DNA from: an uncultured Spirochaetaceae bacterium | Lineage (GTDB): Bacteria > Spirochaetota > Spirochaetia > Sphaerochaetales > Sphaerochaetaceae | Direction of reading: 5' to 3' | Length of the DNA: 64,000 nt | Assembly: GCA_944392975.1 (NCBI GenBank) | Contig: CALXYN010000001.1 | Span: 20,347-84,346 of the forward strand | Part shown: positions 8,638 to 17,512 of the stretch, piece after piece | How positions within the stretch are numbered: the first letter of the stretch is position 1 | How the letters are laid out: every line of letters starts with the position of its first letter | Made by a program: the position numbers and the translations under genes | The notes under the pieces: generated by a model | What the model saw: the letters and a program-made list of their open reading frames with translations, nothing else | The model's database searches: none | Told to the model about the DNA's origin: nothing

Positions 8638-8656
8638 AGTGGGCAGGAGGAATAAC

Positions 8657-10030
8657 ATGTCATCGGACAATGCCGAGAGAATGTTTCTCGAAACAAAGCC
8701 TGGGCATCTTTTTTTCAAAGCAGCTATTCCAGGAGCATTGGGAATGCTTGCTTCATCATTGTATTATCTGTTAGAGGGAATTCTTGTAGGACGCGTTTTA
8801 GGAGCAGAACCATTTGCTGCATTTAATCTTGCGATGCCTTTTGTTATCATAAACTTTGCTGTTTCAGATATGATTGGTGTCGGTTCTTCTGTTCCTATTG
8901 CAATCAAATTGGGACGTGGAGAAAAGGAAGAAGCAAATGTGATTTTCTCAACGGCCGTGACCCTCATTGTGATATCCGGAATAGTTACAGGGACGCTTCT
9001 CTTCGTTTCAGCGCCTTTTCTTTTCAGACTTATGGGTGCTGACGATCATCTTATTCCTCTGGCAGTTAAATATCTAAGGATGTATGCATGCTTTTCTCCG
9101 CTTACAACCATGGTTTTTGCTGTAGATAACTATCTGAGAATCTGCGGAAAGATAAAAGGATCACTGATGATGAACATCTGTATGGCTGCAGCTGGTGTAA
9201 TCTTTGAAGTGTTCTTCCTCATTATCTTGAAAGGTGATATTGCCTCAGCTGCTCTTGGTACATGTCTTGGCATGAGCTCTGCAGTCCTTGTTACACTCTC
9301 ATTCTTTGCCAGAGGAAAGATGAACCTCAGATTCAGGGTTCCGAAATTCCATTTCTCACTTATCAAGACAATTGTCTCTTGCGGCCTTCCAACATTTCTT
9401 TCGAATATCTCTGGAAGAATCGTATCGATTATCATGAATACACTGCTTCTCTCACTTGGAGGAGCGGATGCTGTCAGTGTCTATGGAATAATCATGTCTG
9501 CAGACGGTGTCATAATGCCGCTTATGTATGGTACATGTGACTCATTACAGCCTTCTGTAGGCTATAATTGGGGAGCTAGGCGTTTTGACAGGGTAGGACA
9601 GATAGAGAAATACTGTTTTGGAGCCGGTGCAGTGTTATCGCTTCTTTTTGGAATATTCATATTCACCTTCCCGGATTTTGCAGTCAGCCTTTTCATTGAA
9701 GGTGGAAATTCTAATATCCATACGCTTGGAATCGCAGCTTTGAGAATAGCTTCTTTTGCGTTTATCATCAGATGGATTTTCGTCTGCACACAGTGTTTCA
9801 TGTCAGCAATTGAAAAGCCTGTGTATGCAGCGGCGATTTCAGTATCAGCAGCTTTCATATTCCCTATAATCCTCATTATGGCTTTCAGCTCTTTAGGATT
9901 GACAGGAATATGGATGAACCTTCCTGTGACATCCCTTCTGACAGCAATCCTTGCACTTGTGATTCTCACAAGATACAAGGGTATTGTTAGAAAGGAGAAA
10001 GAATCAAAAAGTTTCTCTGATTCTTATTGA
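8657..10030 (+). CDS. MATE-family multidrug/metabolite efflux transporter
   Basis: 457-residue polytopic membrane protein with about 12 predicted helices in two homologous halves. MATE-like stretches include PGALGMLASSLYYLLEGILVGRVLG at the start and LQPSVGYNWGARRFDRVGQ in the middle (the Q-P-x-x-G-x-N-x-G-A motif). Exports cationic compounds using an ion gradient in characterised members. Start ATG 8657 follows AGGAGG. Expected to be controlled by the divergent MerR protein. Its last 27 nt overlap the converging PfkB kinase gene. Confidence 0.93.
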   Translation: MSSDNAERMFLETKPGHLFFKAAIPGALGMLASSLYYLLEGILVGRVLGAEPFAAFNLAMPFVIINFAVSDMIGVGSSVPIAIKLGRGEKEEANVIFSTAVTLIVISGIVTGTLLFVSAPFLFRLMGADDHLIPLAVKYLRMYACFSPLTTMVFAVDNYLRICGKIKGSLMMNICMAAAGVIFEVFFLIILKGDIASAALGTCLGMSSAVLVTLSFFARGKMNLRFRVPKFHFSLIKTIVSCGLPTFLSNISGRIVSIIMNTLLLSLGGADAVSVYGIIMSADGVIMPLMYGTCDSLQPSVGYNWGARRFDRVGQIEKYCFGAGAVLSLLFGIFIFTFPDFAVSLFIEGGNSNIHTLGIAALRIASFAFIIRWIFVCTQCFMSAIEKPVYAAAISVSAAFIFPIILIMAFSSLGLTGIWMNLPVTSLLTAILALVILTRYKGIVRKEKESKSFSDSY

Positions 10031-10990
10031 TAGCTCTCTTGCTCTTTCAGGAGTGAACTGAGCACCAAGTTGGGAGATAATCTCTCCGGCGAGGAAAGAA
10101 GCTATTTTACCTGATGTGTCTGGACTGTATCCGTTTATAAGTCCATAAAGGAAGCCGGCGGCGTATGTATCGCCGGCTCCTGTTGTATCTACAGGTTTTG
10201 CAGCTCCATATAGAGGAATCTGTGAGATCTTTCCATTAGCGGATATGTATGAACCGTGTCTGCCGTTTTTCACTATGGCAATTGAGCACAGTTTTCCCAT
10301 AGAACGACAACATTCATAAGCGTCGTAGTTATTGAAAAGGAATCTGGCTTCTTCACTGTTTGCGAATACGATATCACAATAGTTTTGCACAAGATCAAGA
10401 AAATCTGCACGGTAACGGCCTACTGCAAAAGGATCTGCCAGATCAAAGGCTACTTTGACATTGTTTTCTTTTGCTATTCTCAAGACCTTCCTGACAGCTC
10501 TCCTCTGTTCGTCCGTATCCCACATATATCCTGTGAAATAAAAAAGATCCGCATTTCTGGCGCTCTCCTCATTCACATTGCATTCATCAAACAATCTGTT
10601 TGCGCCGAGGAATGTGTTCATTGTTCTTTCCCTGTCATCAGTAAGGAGGATGATGGATGTTCCGGTTGCTGCCTTGAATGTGATTGTCTCATCCTTTACT
10701 CCGTTTTCTATGAGCCTCTGACGATACATCTCTCCATATTCATCATCACCGACTCCTCCTGCGAGGATTGTCTCCGCTCCTAACATTCTGAGTGTGACCA
10801 TTGTATTTGGACACGAACCACCACAGGAGATTGTTTTTTTCCTGTTAGCCATGCATTGAAGTATCTCAGCACGTTTTTCTTCATCGATAAGAAGCATCGT
10901 TCCTTTATGAAGCGATAACTTCTCGAGATCCGTTTCATCTGCAAAACAGAGAAAATCTATAAGAGGATTACCTATGCCGTAGATTGCCAT
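10004..10990 (-). CDS. PfkB-family carbohydrate/nucleoside kinase
   Basis: 328 residues. N-terminal ribokinase motif GGSCPNTMVTLRMLGAETILAGGVGDDEYG and C-terminal anion-hole/catalytic motif DTTGAGDTYAAGFLYGL. The arrangement resembles the adenosine kinase-like branch more than fructokinase, but the substrate is not determined. No Shine-Dalgarno; TATACT lies 7 nt before ATG 10990 on the minus strand (11003-10998), suggesting a leaderless transcript. Its upstream side is the DnaA-box cluster at 11.0-11.3 kb. Confidence 0.85.
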   Translation of the reverse strand: MAIYGIGNPLIDFLCFADETDLEKLSLHKGTMLLIDEEKRAEILQCMANRKKTISCGGSCPNTMVTLRMLGAETILAGGVGDDEYGEMYRQRLIENGVKDETITFKAATGTSIILLTDDRERTMNTFLGANRLFDECNVNEESARNADLFYFTGYMWDTDEQRRAVRKVLRIAKENNVKVAFDLADPFAVGRYRADFLDLVQNYCDIVFANSEEARFLFNNYDAYECCRSMGKLCSIAIVKNGRHGSYISANGKISQIPLYGAAKPVDTTGAGDTYAAGFLYGLINGYSPDTSGKIASFLAGEIISQLGAQFTPERARELSIRIRETF

Positions 10991-11034
10991 ATAGAAGAGT
11001 ATAAGGAGTTTCGGGATGTAACGCTATATATGGG

Positions 11035-11306
11035 TTTTCCACAGGTTTTCCACACCTCCGTGGAAATGATGTGGAAAAGGTGGAAAACTAAGGTATAAAA
11101 GCGTTTGATTGATAAAAATCGGTTATTTGTAATATATAATTTAATTCCTTATATTATATAAAAATAGAATAAATTAAAAATGCGTCAATAACATAGGAGT
11201 TATATAAGTTCAATTCAGTTCTGATTGTGTATAAAAGGGTGTGGAAAACTAGTTTTCCCCAGAGTTTTCCACAGGTTTTCCACAGCATAAGTAAAAGTTA
11301 TCCACA
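11035..11306. promoter_or_regulatory. DnaA-box cluster 2 with AT-rich core (second origin-like region)
   Basis: Fills most of the 381-bp gene-free stretch 10991-11371. TTTTCCACA at 11035-11043, 11046-11054, 11265-11273 and 11276-11284 (+) and at 11070-11078 and 11240-11248 (-); perfect TTATCCACA at 11298-11306 (+); near matches at 11079-11087 and 11254-11262. Boxes flank a very AT-rich core (about 11090-11220) resembling an unwinding element. It could be oriC, one part of a bipartite origin, or a DnaA-titrating or reactivating site. Genes to its left run toward it, which argues against it being the sole origin. Confidence 0.65.
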
Positions 11307-11371
11307 ACCATATAACTAACAATAGTCACTGTATTTAACTCAGAAAAAAGGAAAACACAGTAAAAACATAT

Positions 11372-12391
11372 CTAGTGTCTGATTCCTTCCATATATAGTT
11401 CCGCTTCCCTGAAAAGTTCCCGTACATTTCCGGGGAAAGGATGCATGAAAACAGAATAATCGGATAATCCAAGATCCCTTCCTTTCTGTTTGCTGAATGC
11501 CTGCAGTAATTCTGGAATATCTTCTCTGTGTTCCTCCAGGCTCGGCATTCTTATCTCTATCCCGGATATCCTGTAATAGAAATCCTTGCGTAGCCGTTTC
11601 TCTTCCAAGAGTTCTGTAAGAGTTTTATTTGAAGCAGTTATTAGTCTGAAGGAAGTTTTCATTACTTTATCTGAACCGAGTCTTCTGAATTCTCCTGAAT
11701 CCAGAACACGCAGCAGCTTTGTCTGTATTTCCAGTTGCAGATCCTGTATTTCATCGAGAAAGAGAGTGGAAGAGTCTGCAGAAGACAGAAGTCCCTCCCT
11801 GTTCTCCACTGCTCCAGAGAAAGCTCCTCTGGCATGTCCGAATAATTCACTGTCTGCGATGCTGGTTGCGAGACAGCCACAGTTTTCCATTACTATCTGC
11901 TTGTCATTTGATGAAAGGCTGTGAATCAATTTTGCGGCGAGAGTTTTTCCCGTTCCTGTTTCTCCTACAATATGTACAGGTATTGATGAATCTATGGCTT
12001 TCCTGATTTGCCTTCTTGTTTCTTCCATGATATCAGAACTGCCTGCAAGGGAATTCCTGAGAAGTGAAGAAATATAGTCCGATGTTGACAATCGGTCGAT
12101 AGCCTTTCTTATCTCATATTCTGAAAAGTATTCCTTTAGATATATGGAATGATCATTATTCCCTGATGGTTCTTCATGATCGGGGAAGAAAACCAATGAT
12201 CGTTCTTTTTCTATGATTTTCCTGACAGACTTCTTGTTGGCATCCTCGGAGCGCAAAAGGATTATATCTTCCTGCTGTACATTCGACTGAAGCCTTTGCA
12301 GAGAAGGACAGTTTACCGTCTCCTTGTCGCATAAAAATGGGTATACCCGCTTTGAAAGGGTACTGCCCAGTGAGAATAAAATGTATCTCAA
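11372..12391 (-). CDS. Sigma-54 interaction (AAA+) protein lacking a C-terminal HTH
   Basis: 339 residues from TTG 12391, chosen because AAGGAGGG sits 6 nt upstream; an ATG at 12412 precedes that ribosome site. An unrecognised N-terminal region (1-115) is followed by the AAA+ core: Walker A GETGTGKT (143-150), GAFSGA (189-194, the sigma-54 contact loop, usually GAFTGA), Walker B TLFLDEI (209-215) and PGNVREL near the end. The protein stops about 15 residues after PGNVREL, so the usual Fis-type DNA-binding domain is absent. It may activate from solution or with a partner. Transcribed toward the DnaA-box cluster. Confidence 0.85.
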   Translation of the reverse strand: MRYILFSLGSTLSKRVYPFLCDKETVNCPSLQRLQSNVQQEDIILLRSEDANKKSVRKIIEKERSLVFFPDHEEPSGNNDHSIYLKEYFSEYEIRKAIDRLSTSDYISSLLRNSLAGSSDIMEETRRQIRKAIDSSIPVHIVGETGTGKTLAAKLIHSLSSNDKQIVMENCGCLATSIADSELFGHARGAFSGAVENREGLLSSADSSTLFLDEIQDLQLEIQTKLLRVLDSGEFRRLGSDKVMKTSFRLITASNKTLTELLEEKRLRKDFYYRISGIEIRMPSLEEHREDIPELLQAFSKQKGRDLGLSDYSVFMHPFPGNVRELFREAELYMEGIRH

Positions 12392-12512
12392 AAAAATCCC
12401 TCCTTTTCCCATAACAATGGAACAAAATCAGAAGGATTTCAAATGAAAATGTACTGTTTTCTGTTACTTAATGATGTGGTGTCAGCAATATGAAAAGGAT
12501 GATTTATGTATT

Positions 12513-13247
12513 TCATCCCTGCATAAGAGTTTGCAAAGAAGAAGCTGTGTATATTGCTGCAGTTTCTGCTCGGAGTATGTTTGTGCAGAGTAATACCGGT
12601 GTAGCACCATTATTTACAGCTTCATCACATTCTTTATCGGAAAAACCTCCTTCTGGTCCTATCATGAATGATAGGGGAGAGTCCTGAGATAAATCCTTTA
12701 CAGCTTCAGAAAGCTTCATTGTTCCGCCTATGGCACTCTGGTGAAGGATAAGCAGTTTTCCTTCGACCTCTGTCAGTGCCTCTTTGAAGCTTAATGGCCC
12801 GACCAGCTCTGGTTCTTTGCTTCCAGACTGCTGTACAGCTTCTCTTATAATCAATGAAAATCTTTCCATCTGATGTTTTGAAAGAGGTGACTGTACAAAT
12901 TCCGTTTCCATCAGGACAATCTTCTTGATGCCCATTTCAGTCAATGCTCTGACCTCCATTTCATTTTTCTTTCCTTTCAGTACTGAAATGAAGGCTGTGA
13001 TCGGAGTAAAAGGACCATTGTAAGAAGAAAGGCCATCGAGTAATGTATCCTCCGGTTTATCTGTTTCTTCCAGCGTGATTGAATCTTCATCGAAAAGAAA
13101 AGCCTTGTAGTATATGTCATGGCTGTCTTTTGCCGTGAATATATCATTCACATTCAGCCTGAGCACACGGAAAAGATAGTTCTTCTCTTTCTGTGACAGC
13201 TTATACACACCGCTTTCCGCATTGTTTCTCAAGAGGAATACTCTCAT
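12513..13247 (-). CDS. rsmE: 16S rRNA (uracil1498-N3)-methyltransferase
   Basis: SPOUT-class methyltransferase of the 30S subunit. 244 residues with an N-terminal PUA-like region (MRVFLLRNN, YLFRVLRLNVND) and the knotted C-terminal domain bearing FMIGPEGGFSDKE and NILRAETAAIYT, the family's SAM-binding signatures. Overlaps the upstream ctpA gene by 4 nt (ATGA-type coupling), so it is translated from the same message. Confidence 0.93.
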   Translation of the reverse strand: MRVFLLRNNAESGVYKLSQKEKNYLFRVLRLNVNDIFTAKDSHDIYYKAFLFDEDSITLEETDKPEDTLLDGLSSYNGPFTPITAFISVLKGKKNEMEVRALTEMGIKKIVLMETEFVQSPLSKHQMERFSLIIREAVQQSGSKEPELVGPLSFKEALTEVEGKLLILHQSAIGGTMKLSEAVKDLSQDSPLSFMIGPEGGFSDKECDEAVNNGATPVLLCTNILRAETAAIYTASSLQTLMQG

Positions 13248-14671
13248 TCGCCGAAAACCTCCAAAGCCTTTGTTATATACTGATCAAACCAGATATCAGC
13301 AACAGGTCTTTCATCATAATCCATTGCGTAGATATATTCGTTGCGAATCAGAAGTATCAGAATGTCCTCAGGAACACCGCTTTCCTTGTGCTCCTCTGCG
13401 AAGGCCTGTATGTTTTCCTTCGTGTAATCAGGGTGGGCTTCAATATATTCTGCGCAGTGATTATTTTCCATGAATGCTTCAAAAGCTTCCATTTCCTCAT
13501 CTGTATATTCCGGTTCCTGCACTATTATGTCCGGAGTTATGCCGACTTCATGTATGTCGTTACCAGATGGGGTATAGAAATGACCTGTTGTTATCTGTAT
13601 GAATCCGCCCCTGAATGGTCTTACTTCCTGCGAAATGCCTTTTCCAAAAGTCTGACTGCCAAGGACTATTGCTCTTCCGTTATCCATCAGTGCCCCGGTG
13701 AGTATCTCGCTTGATGATGCAGTTCCTCCGTTCACAATCAGCATTAATGGCATATCTTCCGGAACAAAGACGCTCTTTCCTGCATATACAATATCTTCTG
13801 AACGTCCGGAACCCGGTTTGTATTTCGTCTCCAGCATGATACCTTCTGAAAGGAACATATCTGCCGTCTCCAGAGCACTCTGGACAGTTCCTCCTCCATT
13901 GTTTCTGAGATCAATAATCAGCTTCTTCGCTCCTTCATCAAGAAGCTTTTCAATATCTGCAGCTACAGAAGAGCCCGTTGTCAGCGAGAATGTATATATG
14001 GCTATATAACCGATATCATCTGTAAGCATTCCCGAAGATGTGGATGGGGTGGTTACGACTTCAGGAATCAGCGAGATATCGAAAACAGCAGTTCCTCTAT
14101 GGACTGTGAGTGTTATTTCTTCTCCAAGATGACCCTTCATCATTGCAGATGCCTCTGTAGCTGTCATCTGTGATACATCTTCTCCGTTGATTGCACTGAT
14201 CATATCCCTAGGTCTCAGTCCGGCTCTGTCAGCAGGACCGCCAGGAAAAGGAGATGCGATTATGACCATGTAGCTTTCGGGATCATCGGGATCTGCATAT
14301 GCGGGATTCATCTTTGTAAGATATGTTCCTATTCCGACATATTCTCCTTCCGTTGTCTCTTCAAATTCAGCTGCTGTCTCTGCTGGAATAAAATAGGAAT
14401 ACTGATCTCCTAGGGAATCAATCATCGCTCTGATGAGCTCGTTCTCCATTTTCTCTGTATCGATGTCGTAGAGAAAATCAGTACTCAGATATGCATAGAG
14501 ATTTCCAAGAGAATATAGAATCTGGGAGATGCTTCTGGAATCTTCTGCGGCTTTTTCCGCTTCCAGATGCGATGGTTGCTCTGTTATCACCGGAGTGTAT
14601 TCAGGTGATCCTCCTGCTGTCAGCTGAAACAAGGCAAGGCTGAGAGCAAGAATCAAGATGGCTTTTCTCAT
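13244..14671 (-). CDS. C-terminal processing peptidase (S41, CtpA-like)
   Basis: 475 residues. Signal peptide 1-20 (MRKAILILALSLALFQLTAGG) directs export; the AGGS junction has no lipobox cysteine. A PDZ domain (about 115-195, GLRPRDMISAINGEDVS) precedes the S41 catalytic core with nucleophile Ser in GTASSSEILTGAL and base Lys in SQTFGKGISQ. Trims C-termini of periplasmic proteins in known members. First gene of a ctpA-rsmE unit. No Shine-Dalgarno; TATATT (14684-14679) ends 7 nt before ATG 14671. Confidence 0.93.
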   Translation of the reverse strand: MRKAILILALSLALFQLTAGGSPEYTPVITEQPSHLEAEKAAEDSRSISQILYSLGNLYAYLSTDFLYDIDTEKMENELIRAMIDSLGDQYSYFIPAETAAEFEETTEGEYVGIGTYLTKMNPAYADPDDPESYMVIIASPFPGGPADRAGLRPRDMISAINGEDVSQMTATEASAMMKGHLGEEITLTVHRGTAVFDISLIPEVVTTPSTSSGMLTDDIGYIAIYTFSLTTGSSVAADIEKLLDEGAKKLIIDLRNNGGGTVQSALETADMFLSEGIMLETKYKPGSGRSEDIVYAGKSVFVPEDMPLMLIVNGGTASSSEILTGALMDNGRAIVLGSQTFGKGISQEVRPFRGGFIQITTGHFYTPSGNDIHEVGITPDIIVQEPEYTDEEMEAFEAFMENNHCAEYIEAHPDYTKENIQAFAEEHKESGVPEDILILLIRNEYIYAMDYDERPVADIWFDQYITKALEVFGE

Positions 14672-14678
14672 AATATGG

Positions 14679-14746
14679 AATATATCACCAAAGAATGCAG
14701 AGATGCATCCATCGTGTTTGCATCAAGCCACTCATAAGCGTAAACT
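14679..14746. promoter_or_regulatory. Divergent promoters of ctpA and lgt
   Basis: Within an 81-bp gap. Plus: TTGCAT (14718-14723), 17 bp, TAAACT (14741-14746), 6 nt before the lgt ATG. Minus: TATATT (14684-14679), 7 nt before the ctpA ATG, with an upstream ATGCAT (14703-14708) at 18 bp. Both start codons lack a Shine-Dalgarno, so both messages may begin at or next to the AUG. Confidence 0.5.
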
Positions 14747-14752
14747 TAACCC

Positions 14753-15763
14753 ATGCTTGCATTATTCGTAGACTTTCCTTCTTGGATCAGTCCATATGTA
14801 ATAAACGGCCTTCCTATCAGATGGTATGCTGTTATGTATCTAGTCGCATTCGGAATTGCATATATTCTTTTCCGCTATCAATGCAAGAATGACAGATATC
14901 TTCTTATGACAAGCGAAGAGAGCCAGACGTTCTTTTTTTACGGAGTTCTCTGTCTTCTTATTTTTGCAAGGATATTCTCTGTATTATTCTATAGTGACGG
15001 TCTGTATTATCTGACGCATCCCTGGATGATATTCTGGCCTTTCAGAGATGGACATTTCGTTGGACTTCCTGGTATGAGCTATCATGGAGGAGTTGTCGGT
15101 GCACTTGTTGGCGGTATAATTTTCTGCCATATCTACAAAAAGAAACTTCTGAGAATAACCGATACGGTAGTTGCTGGTATTCCACTTGGATATACTTTTG
15201 GACGACTTGGTAATTTCATCAATGCAGAACTTTATGGAAGAGTGACGACCGTTCCTTGGGGAATGGTGTTTCCAACTGCTCCTGGATTTTCTACGAATGA
15301 GGAATGGGTCAGGGAAATTGCAGACAAGGTCGGTATTGAATATGTAATCGGAGATATAGTTAATCTGCCACGCCATCCATCGCAGTTGTATGAGGCTCTC
15401 TTTGAGGGGGTGATTCTTTTCCTCATTCTCTGGTTTCTGGTAAGACCTTGGAAACTTAAGAAAAAGCTGCCTGATGGAACTGTTTTTGCATTCTATTTAA
15501 TGGGTTATGGCCTTTTCAGGTTCTTGATTGAATATTGCAGGCAGCCTGATGCAGATATCGGATATGTCATTTCATGGGGAGAGAAGAGTGATAACATAGC
15601 ACTTTTCCAATCTCTGCTGAATATTTCAAAAGGACAGATTTTCTGCCTGATTATGATAGTAGCTGGAGCTGCGCTTTTGGCGTTGCTCCTCTGGAGGTAC
15701 AGACGTGGATATAGAGAAGAAGCTGACAAGCCTCAGAAACGAGCTGAAAGAAAGAAGCATTGA
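14753..15763 (+). CDS. lgt: Prolipoprotein diacylglyceryl transferase
   Basis: Transfers diacylglycerol to the lipobox cysteine of prolipoproteins at the inner membrane. 336 residues, about seven TM segments, with the invariant signature GRLGNFINAELYGRVT and the neighbouring MSYHGGVVGALVGG and HPSQLYEALFEG motifs. The basic tail (RRGYREEADKPQKRAERKKH) overlaps the following peptidase gene by 59 nt. Its presence agrees with the true lipobox proteins in this window at 19.5, 39.3 and 49.7 kb. Confidence 0.96.
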   Translation: MLALFVDFPSWISPYVINGLPIRWYAVMYLVAFGIAYILFRYQCKNDRYLLMTSEESQTFFFYGVLCLLIFARIFSVLFYSDGLYYLTHPWMIFWPFRDGHFVGLPGMSYHGGVVGALVGGIIFCHIYKKKLLRITDTVVAGIPLGYTFGRLGNFINAELYGRVTTVPWGMVFPTAPGFSTNEEWVREIADKVGIEYVIGDIVNLPRHPSQLYEALFEGVILFLILWFLVRPWKLKKKLPDGTVFAFYLMGYGLFRFLIEYCRQPDADIGYVISWGEKSDNIALFQSLLNISKGQIFCLIMIVAGAALLALLLWRYRRGYREEADKPQKRAERKKH

Positions 15764-17471
15764 TGCTTATCTTGTAACAGGAACTGATCCCCATCAGAGC
15801 GAATATGTAGCACCACGATGGAGGACAAGAGCATTTATTTCCGGATTCACCGGATCTGCTGGTACTGTAGTCATTACTCAGGATAAAGCACTTTTATGGG
15901 TTGACAGCCGCTATTTCATCCAGGCTGAAAAGGAGATTGAGAATACTGAATATGAGATGATGAAACTTGAGGTGGATGATACTCCTGATCCATACCAGTG
16001 GCTGAAGGAAAACCTGGAAAAAGGTGCAAAAGTTGGAGTCGATGCCTCCTCTGTCTCAATAGCATTGTTTTCATCTCTCTCTGCAGATCTCAAGGAGAAA
16101 GGAATCATACTTGAAGCTACAGATGATCTTCTTGATCCCATCTGGGAAAATCGTCCAGCTGTTCCTTGCACTGAATGTGAGGAAATGAGTCTGGAATATG
16201 CTGGGAAGAGTGCGGTGGAGAAGGTTGAGGAAATCAGGAAAAAGCTCAGAAAGATGGGACTTCGGTGGACATTCATCGCCTCAATCGATGATATTGCCTG
16301 GCTTACAAATCTCCGTGCTGATGATATTCCATGCAATCCAGTTTTTGTTTCTTACGCATTTATTTCCCTTACGAAGGCCGTACTTTTCGTTGATAAAAAC
16401 CGTTTTGCGGAAAAGACACTTCTGCAGCATGTCAAATCCGTCTTTGATATCCGTCCATATGAGGAGGCTGTAACAGCTCTCAAGTCGTTGGCAAAGGGAC
16501 CAGGATATTATTCTCCGGAAAAGGTTTCAGAGGTTTTCCATAAGGCGCTTTCCGGGAAGAACAATCTTCTTGGCAGGGATCTCACAACTGACATGAAGAC
16601 AAGGAAGAATGAAGCAGAGCTGAGAGGAATGAGGCTTGCTCATATATATGATGCGGCGGCTTATGTCTCATTTCTGGCAAGACTCGATAGAAATGGAAAA
16701 TATGATGAGATCGCAATCTCTGATAGACTAGAAGCAGAGAGAAAGCGTATTCCTGGGTATCTTGGACCATCTTTTAATCCAATTTCCGGTTATAGAGAAC
16801 ATGGCGCAATGTGCCATTACAGTGCTACAAAAGAAAGTTCATCGGAAGTAAACGGACATGGCCTTCTTGTTCTTGATACAGGTTCACAATTCGAGTTTGG
16901 TACTACAGATATAACACGAACACTTCTTTTTGGAGATGAACCAACAGAAGAAGAGAAGAAAGATTACACACTCGTTCTAAAAGGACATCTTGCACTTTCA
17001 AGACAGCGGTTTATCAAAGGGACTAGAGGCGTGCAGCTTGATGCGATAGCAAAACAGTTTCTTTGGCAGTATGGAGAGAGTTTCTATCATGGGACCGGGC
17101 ATGGTGTTGGATGCCGTCTGAATGTCCATGAAGGCCCCTTGAGAATCTCATCAGCATTGATTGACGTTCCTCTTCTTCCTGGCATGGTAACATCGGATGA
17201 ACCGGGCCTTTATAAAGAAGGGCGTTATGGCATAAGAATAGAGAATCTTCTTGCTGTCAAGAAAGATATGAATACGGAGTTCGGAGAATTCTATTCATTC
17301 GAAGTCCTTACTCTGGTACCATACGAAAAGAAACTGATAGATATGAGTCTCATCACGGATGAGGAACGGAAGCAGATTGATGATTATCATAAGAGGATAT
17401 ATGAAGAGCTTCATGAGCTTGTGGAGCCGGACGTCCTCAGATGGTTATCAGATGCCACTTCACCGCTTTGA
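15705..17471 (+). CDS. Xaa-Pro aminopeptidase (M24B)
   Basis: Removes an N-terminal residue preceding proline. 588 residues, the long three-domain form: two creatinase-like N-terminal domains (1-310) and a pita-bread catalytic domain with metal ligands visible in LDTGSQFEFGTTDITRT (two Asp), HGTGHGVGCRLNVHEGP (His) and TSDEPGLYKEGRYGIRIEN (two Glu). Start GTG 15705, with GGAGG at 15691-15695, lies inside lgt and gives a product starting MDIEKKLTSLRNELKER. No signal peptide, so it is cytoplasmic and acts on imported peptides. Confidence 0.92.
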   Translation: MDIEKKLTSLRNELKERSIDAYLVTGTDPHQSEYVAPRWRTRAFISGFTGSAGTVVITQDKALLWVDSRYFIQAEKEIENTEYEMMKLEVDDTPDPYQWLKENLEKGAKVGVDASSVSIALFSSLSADLKEKGIILEATDDLLDPIWENRPAVPCTECEEMSLEYAGKSAVEKVEEIRKKLRKMGLRWTFIASIDDIAWLTNLRADDIPCNPVFVSYAFISLTKAVLFVDKNRFAEKTLLQHVKSVFDIRPYEEAVTALKSLAKGPGYYSPEKVSEVFHKALSGKNNLLGRDLTTDMKTRKNEAELRGMRLAHIYDAAAYVSFLARLDRNGKYDEIAISDRLEAERKRIPGYLGPSFNPISGYREHGAMCHYSATKESSSEVNGHGLLVLDTGSQFEFGTTDITRTLLFGDEPTEEEKKDYTLVLKGHLALSRQRFIKGTRGVQLDAIAKQFLWQYGESFYHGTGHGVGCRLNVHEGPLRISSALIDVPLLPGMVTSDEPGLYKEGRYGIRIENLLAVKKDMNTEFGEFYSFEVLTLVPYEKKLIDMSLITDEERKQIDDYHKRIYEELHELVEPDVLRWLSDATSPL

Positions 17472-17512
17472 GACAATCCAGTATATTCCAATTAAAGGAG
17501 AAGAAGAGTTTT

